From Kocuria salsicia (lineage in GTDB: Bacteria > Actinomycetota > Actinomycetes > Actinomycetales > Micrococcaceae): DNA of 64,000 bases. The notes under the pieces are model-generated. The model saw only the letters and a list, made by a program, of their open reading frames with translations, did no database searches and was not told the DNA's origin. The DNA is taken from the NCBI RefSeq assembly GCF_007681555.1, contig NZ_VELE01000002.1, positions 1-64,000 of the forward strand. The letters are read 5' to 3'. The stretch's first letter is position 1. The number at the start of each line of letters is the position of its first letter. Made by a program: the position numbers and the translations under genes. Below are positions 50,661 to 60,473 of this stretch, piece after piece.

Positions 50661-52355
50661 TCAGGCCTCGACGACCACCGGGACGATCATGGGCTTGCGG
50701 CGCAGCTTTCGCGAGACCCAGGAGCCCACCGTTCGGCGCACGATCTGCTGCAGCTGGTGGGAGGTGTGGTTCTTCCCGCTCTCCCCCAATGCCTCCTCCA
50801 GCGCGGCGGCGATCTTCGGACGGATCTCGTTGAAGACCTTGTCCTCCTCCGCGACGCCGCGGGCGTGGATGTCCGGGCCGGAGACAATCTTGCCGGTGTC
50901 CCGGTTCACCACCGTGACCACAGAGATGAAGCCCTCTTCACCCAGCGTCATGCGGTCCTTGAGGTCGGCCTCGGTGATCTCTCCCACCGAGGAGCCGTCC
51001 ACGTAGATGAACCCGCACTCCACCTGACCGGTGATCTTGGAGGCCCCGTTGTGCATGTCCACCACGGTGCCGTTCTCCGCGAGGATTACGCGGTCCTCCG
51101 GGACACCGGTCTCCTTGGCGAGGTCACCGTTGGCAATCAGGTGGCGGACCTCACCGTGAACGGGCATGACGTACTCGGGCTCCACGATGTTGTAGCAGTA
51201 CAGCAGCTCGCCCGCCCCGGCGTGGCCTGAGACGTGCACCTTCGCGTTGCCCTTGTGCACCACGTGGGCCCCCAGGCGCATGAGCCCGTTGATCACGCGG
51301 AACACAGAGTTCTCGTTGCCCGGGATCAGGGACGAGGCCAGGATGACGGTGTCGCCCTCGTTGACCTGTACCTTGTGGTCCCCGTTGGCCATGCGGGACA
51401 GCGCGGCCATGGGCTCGCCCTGGGAACCCGTGCACATGATGACCAGCTTGTCGTCCGGGTAGTCCGCGACCTTCTTCTGGTCCACGAGCACGTTCGGCGG
51501 GACGTCCAGGTAGCCGAGCTTCTCTGCGATCGTCATGTTGCGGATCATGGAGCGGCCCATCAGGACCACCTTGCGACCGTTGGCCACCGCGGCGTCGAGC
51601 ACCTGCTGGACACGGTGCACGTGCGAGGAGAAGGAAGCCACGATCACTCGCTGCTTGGCGCGGGAGACCACGTCCGTGAGGACGGGGCCGATGGCCTTCT
51701 CCGACGCGATGAATCCGGGGACCTCAGCGTTGGTCGAGTCGGTGAGGAACAGGTCCACACCCTCCTCGCCGAGCCGCGCGAAGTGACGCAGGTCCGTGAT
51801 GCGCCCGTCGAGGGGCAGCTGGTCCATCTTGAAGTCGCCCGTGTGCAGCACCGTCCCGGCCTTGGTGCGCAGGAACACGGCCAAGGCGTCCGGGATGGAG
51901 TGGTTCACCGCGACGAACTCGCACTCGAACTCGCCCAGCTTCTCCACCTGCCCCTCGCGCACGGCCATGGTGAAGGGCTTGATGCGGTGCTCCTGCAGCT
52001 TGGCCTCGATCAGCGCGAGAGTCAGCTGCGAGCCCAGGATGGGAATGTCCGGGCGCCGCTTGAGCAGGTACGGGACGGCGCCGATGTGGTCCTCGTGGCC
52101 GTGCGTGAGCACGATCGCCACGATGTCGTCCAGGCGGTCCCGGAGGTAGTTGATGTCCGGCAGGATCAGGTCAACACCGGGCTGCGTCTCCTCGGGGAAG
52201 AGCACGCCGCAGTCGACCACGAGCAGCTGCCCGTTGATCTCGAACACGGTCATGTTCCGGCCGACCTCGCCGAGCCCGCCCAGCGGAATGACACGCAGGG
52301 TGTCCTTCGCCAGTGCGGGGGGCTTGACAAGGTCAGCGGTGTTCCATTGGGTCAT
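50661..52355 (-). CDS. rnj: ribonuclease J
   Basis: Metallo-beta-lactamase-fold RNase with 5'-exo and endonuclease activity in RNA turnover and rRNA maturation. The 564-residue protein has the metal motif HGHEDHIG near residue 80, VNHSIPDALAVF, HTGDFKMDQ, the beta-CASP motif with STNAE, and HVSGHAG near 378. ATG has AAAGGGG five bases upstream. Its neighbours dapA and dapB upstream are typical in actinobacteria. Confidence 0.96.
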   Translation of the reverse strand: MTQWNTADLVKPPALAKDTLRVIPLGGLGEVGRNMTVFEINGQLLVVDCGVLFPEETQPGVDLILPDINYLRDRLDDIVAIVLTHGHEDHIGAVPYLLKRRPDIPILGSQLTLALIEAKLQEHRIKPFTMAVREGQVEKLGEFECEFVAVNHSIPDALAVFLRTKAGTVLHTGDFKMDQLPLDGRITDLRHFARLGEEGVDLFLTDSTNAEVPGFIASEKAIGPVLTDVVSRAKQRVIVASFSSHVHRVQQVLDAAVANGRKVVLMGRSMIRNMTIAEKLGYLDVPPNVLVDQKKVADYPDDKLVIMCTGSQGEPMAALSRMANGDHKVQVNEGDTVILASSLIPGNENSVFRVINGLMRLGAHVVHKGNAKVHVSGHAGAGELLYCYNIVEPEYVMPVHGEVRHLIANGDLAKETGVPEDRVILAENGTVVDMHNGASKITGQVECGFIYVDGSSVGEITEADLKDRMTLGEEGFISVVTVVNRDTGKIVSGPDIHARGVAEEDKVFNEIRPKIAAALEEALGESGKNHTSHQLQQIVRRTVGSWVSRKLRRKPMIVPVVVEA

Positions 52356-52370
52356 GAGACCCCTTTCGTC

Positions 52371-53306
52371 TCAGTCGGTCAAAGTGTTCGCAGCCACCGA
52401 CGTGCTCAGATCCGCACGGATCTGCTCCAGCTCGGCCTGCGTGGGTGCCACGTGCGGAAGCCGCACCGTGTTGTTCGGCAGGCGACCCTGCCACTGAAGA
52501 ATGGTCTTGGCGGCCACCGCACCCGGCACGCGGGTCATCGTGGCGCGCACGAGCGGGAGCAGCTCTTCGTTGATCTGCCGAGCGGTTTCGAGGTCCGATC
52601 CCAGGGCCGCGTCCACCAGGCGTCGGTAGCGGGGGGTGTCCACGTGAGTGGTCACGCCGACGAGCCCGGCGGCACCGAGCGCGATCCACGGCAGGGTGAG
52701 ACCGTCGTCGCCCGAGTAGAAGACGAGGTCCGTCTCCGCCATTACGCGCGCGGCGGCCATGAAGTCCGCCTTGGCGTCCTTGACGGCGACGATGTTGGGG
52801 TGCGAGGCGAGCGCGATCATGGTCTCGGGCTCGATCGGCACACCGGAGCGGCCCGGGATGTCGTAGATCATGATCGGCGTGTCCACCGAGTCCGCGAGGG
52901 AGCGGAAGTGGGCCTCGATCCCGGCCTGCGTGGGCTTGTTGTAGTACGGGGTGACCACGAGCAGCCCGTCCATCCCGATCTTCTGGGCCTCCAGGCACAG
53001 GTACCGGGAGTGCTCGGTGTCGTTGGAACCGGTGCCCCCGAGCAGGGGAACGCGCGATCCCACGGCTTCCTTGACGGCCCGGAAGACCGAGAGGTTCTCC
53101 TCGTCGGTCATCGTGGAGTACTCGCCGGTGGTGCCGCAGACCACCAGACCGTCGCAGCCGCCGTCCACGAGCTCCTCCGCCAGGCGCGCCGTGCTCTCGA
53201 GGTCTACGGCGCCGTCCTCGTGGAAGACGGTGATCATTGCGGTGAGCAGGGTCCCGAACATGGGCGCGGGGCGGTCGGTCGGCACAGGGGTGCTGTGTTC
53301 AGTCAT
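52371..53306 (-). CDS. dapA: 4-hydroxy-tetrahydrodipicolinate synthase
   Basis: Class I aldolase-fold enzyme that joins pyruvate and aspartate semialdehyde, first committed step of lysine and diaminopimelate synthesis. The 311-residue protein has VVCGTTGEYSTMT, the tyrosine in TPYYNKP and the Schiff-base lysine in NIVAVKDAKAD. I use the ATG at 53306; a GTG two codons earlier is possible. It ends 15 bases before rnj. Confidence 0.96.
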   Translation of the reverse strand: MTEHSTPVPTDRPAPMFGTLLTAMITVFHEDGAVDLESTARLAEELVDGGCDGLVVCGTTGEYSTMTDEENLSVFRAVKEAVGSRVPLLGGTGSNDTEHSRYLCLEAQKIGMDGLLVVTPYYNKPTQAGIEAHFRSLADSVDTPIMIYDIPGRSGVPIEPETMIALASHPNIVAVKDAKADFMAAARVMAETDLVFYSGDDGLTLPWIALGAAGLVGVTTHVDTPRYRRLVDAALGSDLETARQINEELLPLVRATMTRVPGAVAAKTILQWQGRLPNNTVRLPHVAPTQAELEQIRADLSTSVAANTLTD

Positions 53307-53315
53307 GGTCACAGG

Positions 53316-53951
53316 TTACCGCCCAGAGCCGACGAGCACCGCCTCGGGGTCTGCCCCGCCGTGCAGGGCGATGGCTGTGCGCATCGCACCGCGCGCGCGA
53401 CGACCGTCGCCGCTGGCCGAGTAGGCCAGGCTCAGTCGGTACCAGCCGCCCCAGTCCTGGGGACGTGCCTCAACCTCACGGCGGACGACGTCGAACCGCT
53501 CGTCCGCGGCCTCGCGCACGTAGCGCCCCGAGGGTGTTCGCGGCAGGTCGTCCGCGGGAAGCTCACCCCTGGCCGCGAGCTCGCGTCCGAGGCGCTGCGT
53601 GCGGGCGCCAAAGACGATCTCGCGCACCATCGCCCACGCCCCCACCGCGGGGATCACGAGCATGGCCACCCCGAGCAGCTTTGCGATCCACCCGTCGCTG
53701 TCGAGCAGCAGCACGGCCCGATGGAAGGAGAGCCCCAGGTAGAGGGTGAGCAGTGCCACCATCAGCGCCGCGAGGATCCGGCCCCTGGACCCGACCTCGA
53801 GCACTGTGAAGACTCCCGCGAGGGCGAGCATCGCGATCAGCCACGTCTTGGACCCCGCGGAGACGGGAAGCAGCAGCACCGTGAGCACGAGCAGCGCAAT
53901 CACGGCGGCGCTCCACCAGCGCAACCCTCCCCGGCGGCCCGCGGAGTTCAC
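53316..53951 (-). CDS. membrane protein between dapB and dapA
   Basis: 211-residue protein with four hydrophobic helices in the first 110 residues (WSAAVIALLVLTVLLLPVS, WLIAMLALAGVFTVLEV, ILAALMVALLTLYLGLS, LLGVAMLVIPAVGAWAM) and a soluble C-terminal part. The C-terminal end (about 155-200) with WGGWYRLSLAYSASGDGRRARGAM looks like a single tetratricopeptide-like helix pair. The GTG start overlaps the dapB stop as GTGA. Function unknown; its place inside the dap operon is common in Micrococcaceae as far as I recall. Confidence 0.78.
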   Translation of the reverse strand: MNSAGRRGGLRWWSAAVIALLVLTVLLLPVSAGSKTWLIAMLALAGVFTVLEVGSRGRILAALMVALLTLYLGLSFHRAVLLLDSDGWIAKLLGVAMLVIPAVGAWAMVREIVFGARTQRLGRELAARGELPADDLPRTPSGRYVREAADERFDVVRREVEARPQDWGGWYRLSLAYSASGDGRRARGAMRTAIALHGGADPEAVLVGSGR

Positions 53952-54706
53952 AGGCCCAAGTCCATGTAGCCGTCGAGGCCCACGGTGAGACCGGGGTGCT
54001 CCGCGACCGAGCGCACGCCCAGGAGCACGCCGGTCATGAACGAGACGCGGTCGAACGAGTCGTGGCGCAGCGTCAGCTGCTCACCGGTGTTGCCGAGCAG
54101 GGTCTCCTGGTGCGCCACAAGTCCCTGCAGTCGCACGGAGTGGACGTGCACGCCTGCCACGTCCGCACCGCGCGCACCGAACGGATCCGACTCCGTCGCG
54201 TCCGGGGACGATCCTCGCCCCGCGCGCTCGCGGGAGCGGGCGACGAGTTCGGCCGTTCGGCTTGCGGTGCCCGACGGCGCGTCGAGCTTGCGCGGGTGGT
54301 GCAGCTCCACGATTTCCACGGACTCGAAGAACGCCGCTGCCAGCTCGGAGAACTTCATGGCGAGCACCGCACCCACGGCGAAGTTCGGGGCGATCAGCAC
54401 ACCTGTGCCCGACGCCTCCGCGAGCTGCTCCCGCAGCTGCGCCAAGGCATCGTCGTCCCAACCCGTGGTGCCCACGACGGCGTGGAGACCATGGGCCACG
54501 GCGAAGCGCACGTTCTCCCGCGTGGCGCTCGGAACCGTGAGGTCCACGACCACCTGTGCCCCGGCGTCCACGATCTCCTGGAGGTCGTCCCCGCGGCCGA
54601 GCGCAGCCACGAGCTCCAGGTCCGGTGCATCCTCGACGGCGCGCACCGCCTCGGAGCCCATGCGCCCGTTTCGGCCCAGTACGGCAACCTTGATCCGGTC
54701 GTTCAT
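53948..54706 (-). CDS. dapB: 4-hydroxy-tetrahydrodipicolinate reductase
   Basis: NAD(P)H-dependent reductase, second step of the lysine/DAP branch. The 252-residue protein has the nucleotide loop VLGRNGRMGSEAVRA at about 9-23, VVGTTGW, and the catalytic segment ELHHPRKLDAPSGTA with the family histidines and lysine. ATG start 16 bases after the M16 protease gene. Confidence 0.95.
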   Translation of the reverse strand: MNDRIKVAVLGRNGRMGSEAVRAVEDAPDLELVAALGRGDDLQEIVDAGAQVVVDLTVPSATRENVRFAVAHGLHAVVGTTGWDDDALAQLREQLAEASGTGVLIAPNFAVGAVLAMKFSELAAAFFESVEIVELHHPRKLDAPSGTASRTAELVARSRERAGRGSSPDATESDPFGARGADVAGVHVHSVRLQGLVAHQETLLGNTGEQLTLRHDSFDRVSFMTGVLLGVRSVAEHPGLTVGLDGYMDLGL

Positions 54707-54722
54707 GTCCCTACCACCTTTC

Positions 54723-56126
54723 TCAGTCCTGCGATTCCGACGCGCCCGGGCCGACCACGGTGCGCACCGTGGCGTCCTGCCCCAGCTGCGCCGCGAGCTG
54801 CTGCACGTCCTGGGACGTGACAGCGCGGATCCGGCGCAGCGACTCGTCCACGTCCATGAAGTACCCGGTCTTCAGCTCCGCCGAACCCAGCCGGGACATC
54901 CGGGAACCTGTGTCCTCCAGCGCGAGCACCGTGGCCCCGCTGACCTGGCCCTCGACCTTCGCGAGCTCCGCGGCGTCCATGCCGTCCTGCGCCAGACGGT
55001 CCAGCTCTTCCCGCATGAGCCGGCTCACCTGCTCCACCCGCTCCCGCGTGCACCCGGCGTACATGCCGAAGAACCCGGCGTCCGAGTACGAGCCGGAGAA
55101 CGAGAACGTGGAGTACGCCAGGCCCTTCTGCTCGCGGATCGTGTGGAACAGCCGTGAGGACATTCCCCCTCCCAGCGCCGCGTTGAGCACGGTCATGGTG
55201 AAGCGGCGCCCGTCCCCCACGGGCAGCCCGGAGCCGCCCAGGACCACGTGCGCCTGCTCCACCGGTCGTTCGAACGTGTGCGTGCCCACCAGGGGCCTGG
55301 GCTGCGCCACCAGGGTGCGACGCCGCGCACCGGCCGCCGCGGGCTCGTCCGGGTCCCAGCCCGCACGCACCAGCGACTCCCGCACCAGCCGCACCACGTT
55401 CTCGTGCTCCAGCCCGCCTGCCACCGTGACCACGAGGTTCTCAGGACGGTAGGCCCCGCGGTAGTGGCGCCACACGGCGTCGCGCGTGACACTGCGGATC
55501 TCCTCCGGCGTGCCGGCGATCGGCCGCGCGAGCGCGGAGCCGTGGAGCACCTCGGCGTTGAACTGCTCGAACGCGAAGTCCATGGGGTCGTCGCGGTCCA
55601 TGGCGATCTCCTCGAGGATCACACCGCGCTCGCGGTCGAACTCCTCGGGGTCGAGCACCGCCCCGGTGAACATGTCTGCCAGGACGTCCACCGCCATGGG
55701 CAGCTGGTCGGACAGCACCCGTGCGTGGTAGCACGTGTGCTCGTGGGATGTGAATGCGTTGGACTCCCCACCCACCCGGTCGAACGCCTCCGCGATCTCC
55801 AGGGCGCTGCGTCGGGACGTGCCCTTGAACAGCAGGTGCTCCAGGAAGTGGGTGGAGCCGAGCATGCCCGGGGCCTCGTCCCGCGAGCCCAGGCTCACCC
55901 AGAAGCCCACGGACACCGAGCGCTGCCCGGGCATCCGCTCCGTCAGCACACGGGTGCCGCACGGCAGAACCGTACGGGTGATCACGTCACCCTCGGCGTC
56001 GTCGTGCACCACGTGCGTGAAGCCGCGGCCGGGGTCCGGGGTTGGGGATGCCCGAAGGCGGGCGTCCGCGCCGGAGTCGAGCTCCGACGGGTCGCCCGCC
56101 TTCAGGGGTAGGTCGACGACAGTCAT
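54723..56126 (-). CDS. M16 family zinc peptidase
   Basis: Pitrilysin/processing-peptidase homologue. The 467-residue protein has the inverted zinc motif HFLEH at about 92-96 within MLGSTHFLEHLLFKG, and the third ligand region with ESNAFTSHEHTCYHARVL. Later GLAYSTFSFSGSYSDAGFFGMYAGC is the second half of the fold. In actinobacteria this gene normally follows pnp, as here. Substrate unknown. Confidence 0.92.
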   Translation of the reverse strand: MTVVDLPLKAGDPSELDSGADARLRASPTPDPGRGFTHVVHDDAEGDVITRTVLPCGTRVLTERMPGQRSVSVGFWVSLGSRDEAPGMLGSTHFLEHLLFKGTSRRSALEIAEAFDRVGGESNAFTSHEHTCYHARVLSDQLPMAVDVLADMFTGAVLDPEEFDRERGVILEEIAMDRDDPMDFAFEQFNAEVLHGSALARPIAGTPEEIRSVTRDAVWRHYRGAYRPENLVVTVAGGLEHENVVRLVRESLVRAGWDPDEPAAAGARRRTLVAQPRPLVGTHTFERPVEQAHVVLGGSGLPVGDGRRFTMTVLNAALGGGMSSRLFHTIREQKGLAYSTFSFSGSYSDAGFFGMYAGCTRERVEQVSRLMREELDRLAQDGMDAAELAKVEGQVSGATVLALEDTGSRMSRLGSAELKTGYFMDVDESLRRIRAVTSQDVQQLAAQLGQDATVRTVVGPGASESQD

Positions 56127-56147
56127 CGAGTACCGGAGGCCCCCCGC

Positions 56148-58403
56148 TCAGTTCTCGTCGTCGGTGTCGGCCGGTGCGTCGGAACCGGCGACGACGGGCG
56201 AGAGCGAGAGCTTGCCGCGGTCGTCCACCTTGGTGATCTCCACCTGGACCTTCTGGCCCACGGCCAGGACGTCGTCCACCTCGTTGACGCGCTTGTCGTC
56301 GTTGAGCTTGCGCATCTCGGAGATGTGCAGCAGACCGTCCTTGCCCGGGGTCAGGGAGATAAACGCACCGAAGGTGGTGGTCTTCACGACCGTGCCCAGG
56401 TAGCGCTCCCCCACCTCGGGGACCTGCGGGTTAGCGATCGCGTTGATCGCGGAACGCGCGGCCTCCGCGGACGGACCATCGGTGGCCCCGATGTACACCG
56501 TGCCGTCGTCCTCGATGGAGATGTCCGTGCCGGTGTCCTCCTGGATCTGGTTGATCATCTTGCCCTTGGGGCCGATGACCTCGCCGATCTTGGAGACGGG
56601 GACCGTCACCGAGATCACGCGCGGCGCGAACTCACTCATCTCGTCCGGGGCGTCGATCGCGGACGTCAGCACGTCCAGGATGTACAGCCGGGCCTCACGG
56701 GCCTGGGTCAGCGCGGACGCGAGCACGGAGGCGGGGATGCCGTCGAGCTTGGTGTCCAGCTGGATGGCCGTGACGAACTCCGAGGTGCCAGCCACCTTGA
56801 AGTCCATGTCGCCGAGCGCGTCCTCCGCACCCAGGATGTCGGTCAGGGCCGCGTACTGGACTTCGCCGTCCACGGTGTCGGAGACCAGACCCATGGCGAT
56901 GCCCGCCACCGGGGCGCGCAGCGGCACACCGGCGTTGAACAGCGACAGCGTGGCGGCGCAGACCGAGCCCATGGAGGTGGAGCCGTTGGAGCCCAGCGCC
57001 TCCGAGACCTGGCGGATCGCGTACGGGAACTCCTCGCGCGTGGGCAGCACGGGGGTGATCGCGCGCTCGGCGAGGGCGCCGTGGCCGATCTCGCGGCGCT
57101 TGGGCGAACCCACTCGACCGGTCTCGCCCGTGGAGTACGGCGGGAAGTTGTAGTGGTGGATGTAGCGCTTGTGCTTCACCGGGGACAGCGAGTCGATCTG
57201 CTGCTCCAGCTTGAGCATGTTCAGCGTGGTGACACCCAGGATCTGGGTCTCGCCGCGCTCGAACAGTGCGGAGCCGTGCACTCGCGGCAGCACGTCCACC
57301 TCGGCGCTGAGCTCACGGATGTCCGTGAGGCCGCGGCCGTCGATGCGCACGCCGTCCTTCAGGATCCGCTGGCGCACGGTCTGCTTGGTGAGCGCCTGGT
57401 AGGCGCCGTTGATCTCGTCCGCGCGGCCCTCGAAGGCCTTGCCCTCGCCGGCGAGCTCCGCCAGGGTGTCCCGGTGCAGCTCGTCGGTGGCGGCCTCGCG
57501 CTCCTGCTTGCCGGCGATCGAGTAGACCTGCGCCATGCGCTCGCCCACGAAGTTCTTCACGGCCTCGGCGGCGTCGTCGCCGAAGCCCCCGAAGCGCGGC
57601 AACTCCATCTCGGGCTTCTTGTTGCGGGCCGCGAGGTCCGCCTGCGCGTCGCACAGGGCCTTGATGAACGGCTTGGAGGCCTCAAGACCCTCGGCCACGA
57701 GCTCCTCGGTGGGGGCGACGGCCCCCTGGCCCTTGACGAGCTCCCACGCGTTATCGGTGGCCTCCGCCTCGACCATCATGATCGCGACGTCCTCACCGCC
57801 GTCTCTGGTGGTCACCACGCGGCCGGCGACCGCCATGTCGAACACGGCGTTCTCCAGCTGGGAGTGCTTGGGGAACGCGATCCACTGGTGGCCGCCGTTC
57901 TCCTCGGCCATCAGTGCCATGCGCACACCGCCCACCGGACCCTGGAAGGGCATGCCGGACAGCGTGGTGGACATGGACGCGGCGTTGATCGCCACGGTGT
58001 CGTAGATCTCGTCCGGCGCGATGGACATGACCGTGACGACAACCTGCACCTCGTTGCGCAGGCCCTTGCCGAACGCGGGGCGCAGCGGGCGGTCGATCAG
58101 ACGGCACGTGAGGATCGCGTCCGTGGACGGACGGCCCTCGCGGCGGAAGAAGGAACCGGGGATGCGGCCGGCGGCGTACATCCGCTCCTCCACGTCCACG
58201 GTCAGCGGGAAGAAGTCGAAGCCCTCCCGGGGGTGCTTGCCCACGGCCGTGGCCGAGAGCATCGAGGTCTCCTCGTCGATGTAGACCATGGCGGAGCCGG
58301 CGGCCTGACGGGCGAGACGCCCGGTTTCGAAGCGCACGACGCGCTTTCCGTAGGAGCCGTTGTCGATCACGGCTTCTGCACTCTGGATCTCGGGACCCTC
58401 CAA
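56148..58403 (-). CDS. pnp: polyribonucleotide nucleotidyltransferase
   Basis: PNPase, a phosphorolytic 3' exonuclease and polymerase in mRNA decay. The 751-residue protein has two RNase PH-like halves (the second with [13 protein letters not shown] and [10 protein letters not shown]), an alpha-helical linker, then the KH domain (about 600-660; [16 protein letters not shown]) and S1 domain (about 670-735). It starts with TTG at 58403, strongly supported by AGGAGG six bases upstream. The rare TTG start may limit its translation. Confidence 0.96.
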   Translation of the reverse strand: MEGPEIQSAEAVIDNGSYGKRVVRFETGRLARQAAGSAMVYIDEETSMLSATAVGKHPREGFDFFPLTVDVEERMYAAGRIPGSFFRREGRPSTDAILTCRLIDRPLRPAFGKGLRNEVQVVVTVMSIAPDEIYDTVAINAASMSTTLSGMPFQGPVGGVRMALMAEENGGHQWIAFPKHSQLENAVFDMAVAGRVVTTRDGGEDVAIMMVEAEATDNAWELVKGQGAVAPTEELVAEGLEASKPFIKALCDAQADLAARNKKPEMELPRFGGFGDDAAEAVKNFVGERMAQVYSIAGKQEREAATDELHRDTLAELAGEGKAFEGRADEINGAYQALTKQTVRQRILKDGVRIDGRGLTDIRELSAEVDVLPRVHGSALFERGETQILGVTTLNMLKLEQQIDSLSPVKHKRYIHHYNFPPYSTGETGRVGSPKRREIGHGALAERAITPVLPTREEFPYAIRQVSEALGSNGSTSMGSVCAATLSLFNAGVPLRAPVAGIAMGLVSDTVDGEVQYAALTDILGAEDALGDMDFKVAGTSEFVTAIQLDTKLDGIPASVLASALTQAREARLYILDVLTSAIDAPDEMSEFAPRVISVTVPVSKIGEVIGPKGKMINQIQEDTGTDISIEDDGTVYIGATDGPSAEAARSAINAIANPQVPEVGERYLGTVVKTTTFGAFISLTPGKDGLLHISEMRKLNDDKRVNEVDDVLAVGQKVQVEITKVDDRGKLSLSPVVAGSDAPADTDDEN

Positions 58404-58639
58404 GGGTCACCTCCTGTTTCCTAGGTGGTACGCGCCCCGCGCGACACACCGGTCTTCGATCGAGGCGCTCGCAGCGCGGTGCGTTGCGAAGGCCACTGTC
58501 GAGGACCGCGACATGCTGCGCGGACGCGAGGGAGTTTTCGTGGTGCGGGTGCGGCCCCGGGGTTCCGGGTGCGCCCCAGTGGGGCCACCGTGAGGTGGCC
58601 CGTGGCAGTGCTCGTCACGAGCAGAGCCGGGGGTGTGGT

Positions 58640-58670
58640 GGTTCCCCGCCCTCGGGGAGCGCGGGGAACC
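58640..58670 (-). terminator. hairpin after rpsO
   Basis: 10-bp perfect stem (58640-58649 with 58661-58670) 12 bases after the rpsO stop. In many bacteria the rpsO-pnp gap holds a processing or terminator stem; this fits either. No U-run is present. Confidence 0.6.
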
Positions 58671-58681
58671 TCCGGGTCACA

Positions 58682-58951
58682 TCACTTGCGCAGGCCGAGG
58701 CGCTCAATGAGCGCACGGTAGCGGGCGATGTCGGTGCGACGCAGGTAATCGAGCATGCGACGGCGGCGACCCACGAGGCCCATGAGGCCACGACGGGTGT
58801 GGTGGTCGTGCTTGTGCGTCTTCAGGTGCTCGGTCAGATCGGAGATCCGGCGAGACAGCACGGCAACCTGCACCTCCGGCGAACCGGTGTCACCCTCGTG
58901 CGTTGCGTACTCGGTGATGATCTGGTTCTTGATTGCGGCATCAAGTGCCAT
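58682..58951 (-). CDS. rpsO: 30S ribosomal protein uS15
   Basis: 89-residue small-subunit protein with the standard helices and the rRNA-binding segments [20 protein letters not shown] and [16 protein letters not shown]. Followed by a hairpin and then pnp, as is common. S15 often controls its own mRNA; a GC-rich hairpin in the leader (59010-59025) could be involved. Confidence 0.98.
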   Translation of the reverse strand: MALDAAIKNQIITEYATHEGDTGSPEVQVAVLSRRISDLTEHLKTHKHDHHTRRGLMGLVGRRRRMLDYLRRTDIARYRALIERLGLRK

Positions 58952-59143
58952 GGGTAACTCCTCGAGTTAGTACCGTGTCCGCCCGGTGCGTGAGATTCCC
59001 GCCCGGGGTCCGGGGCTCGCCCCGGGGCCCGACCACCACGGACCGCAGTCAGACCATTTTCTAGTTTAGCGGACGAGTCAAGCCGGCGCGTCCGCCCCGG
59101 TGCGCCCGCTCCGAATGTCTGCCGGAGCTGGAAGAATGGCCGC

Positions 59144-59602
59144 ATGCAGAAGATGAACGTCGAATCATTCAACCTGGACCACCGCACGGTGGCGGCACCC
59201 TACGTGCGGGTGGCCGACCGCAAGCAGCTGCCGGGCGGTGACACGCTCGTGAAGTACGACGTCCGTTTCACCCAGCCCAACCGGGGTCACCTGGAGATGC
59301 CCACCGTGCACTCCATCGAGCACCTCACGGCGGAGCACATGCGCAACCACACGGACGCCCTGATCGACTTCTCCCCCATGGGCTGCCAGACCGGTTTCTA
59401 CGCGCTGATGCTTGGTGTGGAGACCGAGGAGTTCGAGCGGCTGCTGGAGCTCACCTTCCGGGACATCATGGATGCCACGGAAGTCCCCGCCGCGAACGAG
59501 GTGCAGTGCGGATGGGGTCAGAACCACAGCCTGAGCGGGGCACAGGACGCTGTGCGAGGCTTCCTGGCCGAGCGCGCCCACTGGGACGAGGTCACGCGGT
59601 GA
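59144..59602 (+). CDS. luxS: S-ribosylhomocysteine lyase
   Basis: Iron enzyme that splits S-ribosylhomocysteine into homocysteine and DPD, the precursor of autoinducer-2. The 152-residue protein has the metal motif HSIEH at about 57-61, the catalytic cysteine in [10 protein letters not shown] (about 87) and the third ligand in [10 protein letters not shown]. All active-site residues are present. Start ATG at 59144; an ATG three codons later is possible. Its stop overlaps the start of the nucleosidase gene, making a complete detoxification pathway for S-adenosylhomocysteine. Confidence 0.97.
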   Translation: MQKMNVESFNLDHRTVAAPYVRVADRKQLPGGDTLVKYDVRFTQPNRGHLEMPTVHSIEHLTAEHMRNHTDALIDFSPMGCQTGFYALMLGVETEEFERLLELTFRDIMDATEVPAANEVQCGWGQNHSLSGAQDAVRGFLAERAHWDEVTR

Positions 59603-60336
59603 GCGACGACGCCGCATCCTTCGCCGCGTGCGTCGGCGCCCCCGCGGTGTTCGTCGCCATGCCCGAGGAGGCCGCCCCGTTCCTGGACGCCGCGACTGCC
59701 AGGTGCACCGCGCCCCAGCCGATCGGCACGGCCGAGACGTACGCGCTGGAGCTCGACGGGCGCCCGGTGCTCCTGGTGCGCACCGGGATCGGGCTGGTCA
59801 ACGCGGCGTCGGCCCTCAGCGCGATGCTCGAGCTCTTCGACCCCGCCGTGGTGGTCTCCGCCGGTTCGTGCGGCGGGCTGCGCTCGGACGTGAACGTGGG
59901 CGACCTCGTGCTCGGCACCGGGTTCCGTTACACGGACGCGGACGCCACCGCCTTCGGCTACGCGCCGGGCCAGGTTCCGGGCATGCCGGCGTCGTACCCG
60001 GCGTCTGAGGAACTCGTGGCCGCCGCGAGCGCGCTGCCCGCACCCGAGGGACGCGTTCTGTGGCGCGGCGAGATGCTCTCCGGGGGGTCCTTCGTGACGG
60101 CGCAGAACGTGGGCGCCGCCCGCGAGACGTTCCCCGCGGCGCTGAGCACGGACATGGAAACCACCGCGCTCGCACAGGTGTGCCACACGCGGGGCCGTGA
60201 GTTTACGGCGCTGCGCAGCGTGTCGGACTTGTGCGGTCCGGCCGCCGGGCAGCAGTTCCACATGGAACTCGACGTCGTGGCGCGCACCAGCGCGGACGCC
60301 GTCCTGCACCTGCTGCGGAGCCTGCCCACCGCGTGA
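59599..60336 (+). CDS. mtnN: 5'-methylthioadenosine/S-adenosylhomocysteine nucleosidase
   Basis: Removes adenine from S-adenosylhomocysteine and methylthioadenosine, producing the substrate of LuxS. The 245-residue protein has the PNP/UDP phosphorylase fold with the glutamate in [11 protein letters not shown], the glycine-rich [21 protein letters not shown] and the late acidic SVSDLCG. DMETTA is at about residue 185. The GTG start overlaps the luxS stop as GTGA, so the two enzymes are translationally coupled. Confidence 0.92.
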   Translation: MSDDAASFAACVGAPAVFVAMPEEAAPFLDAATARCTAPQPIGTAETYALELDGRPVLLVRTGIGLVNAASALSAMLELFDPAVVVSAGSCGGLRSDVNVGDLVLGTGFRYTDADATAFGYAPGQVPGMPASYPASEELVAAASALPAPEGRVLWRGEMLSGGSFVTAQNVGAARETFPAALSTDMETTALAQVCHTRGREFTALRSVSDLCGPAAGQQFHMELDVVARTSADAVLHLLRSLPTA

Positions 60337-60473
60337 GACCGCGAGGCCCGTCAGCAGGTCCCGTCGGTTGGGACGGCGCGAGGTGCGCCGGAGTGTGCGA
60401 CGGGAGCGTGACCAGCCCCGCGGGATACCCTGCGGTGAGGGCCCACTGTGATGTCAAGGAGAACGAGGAAGAG

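Noticed and set aside
51234-53969. 911-codon frame opposite rnj, dapA and the membrane gene
   Set aside because: Covers three well-supported genes; sequence looks like an antisense shadow.
58421-58618. 65-codon minus-strand frame between rpsO and pnp
   Set aside because: No ribosome-binding site, Arg/Pro/Thr-rich composition and no motif; the gap is better explained as a leader region of pnp.
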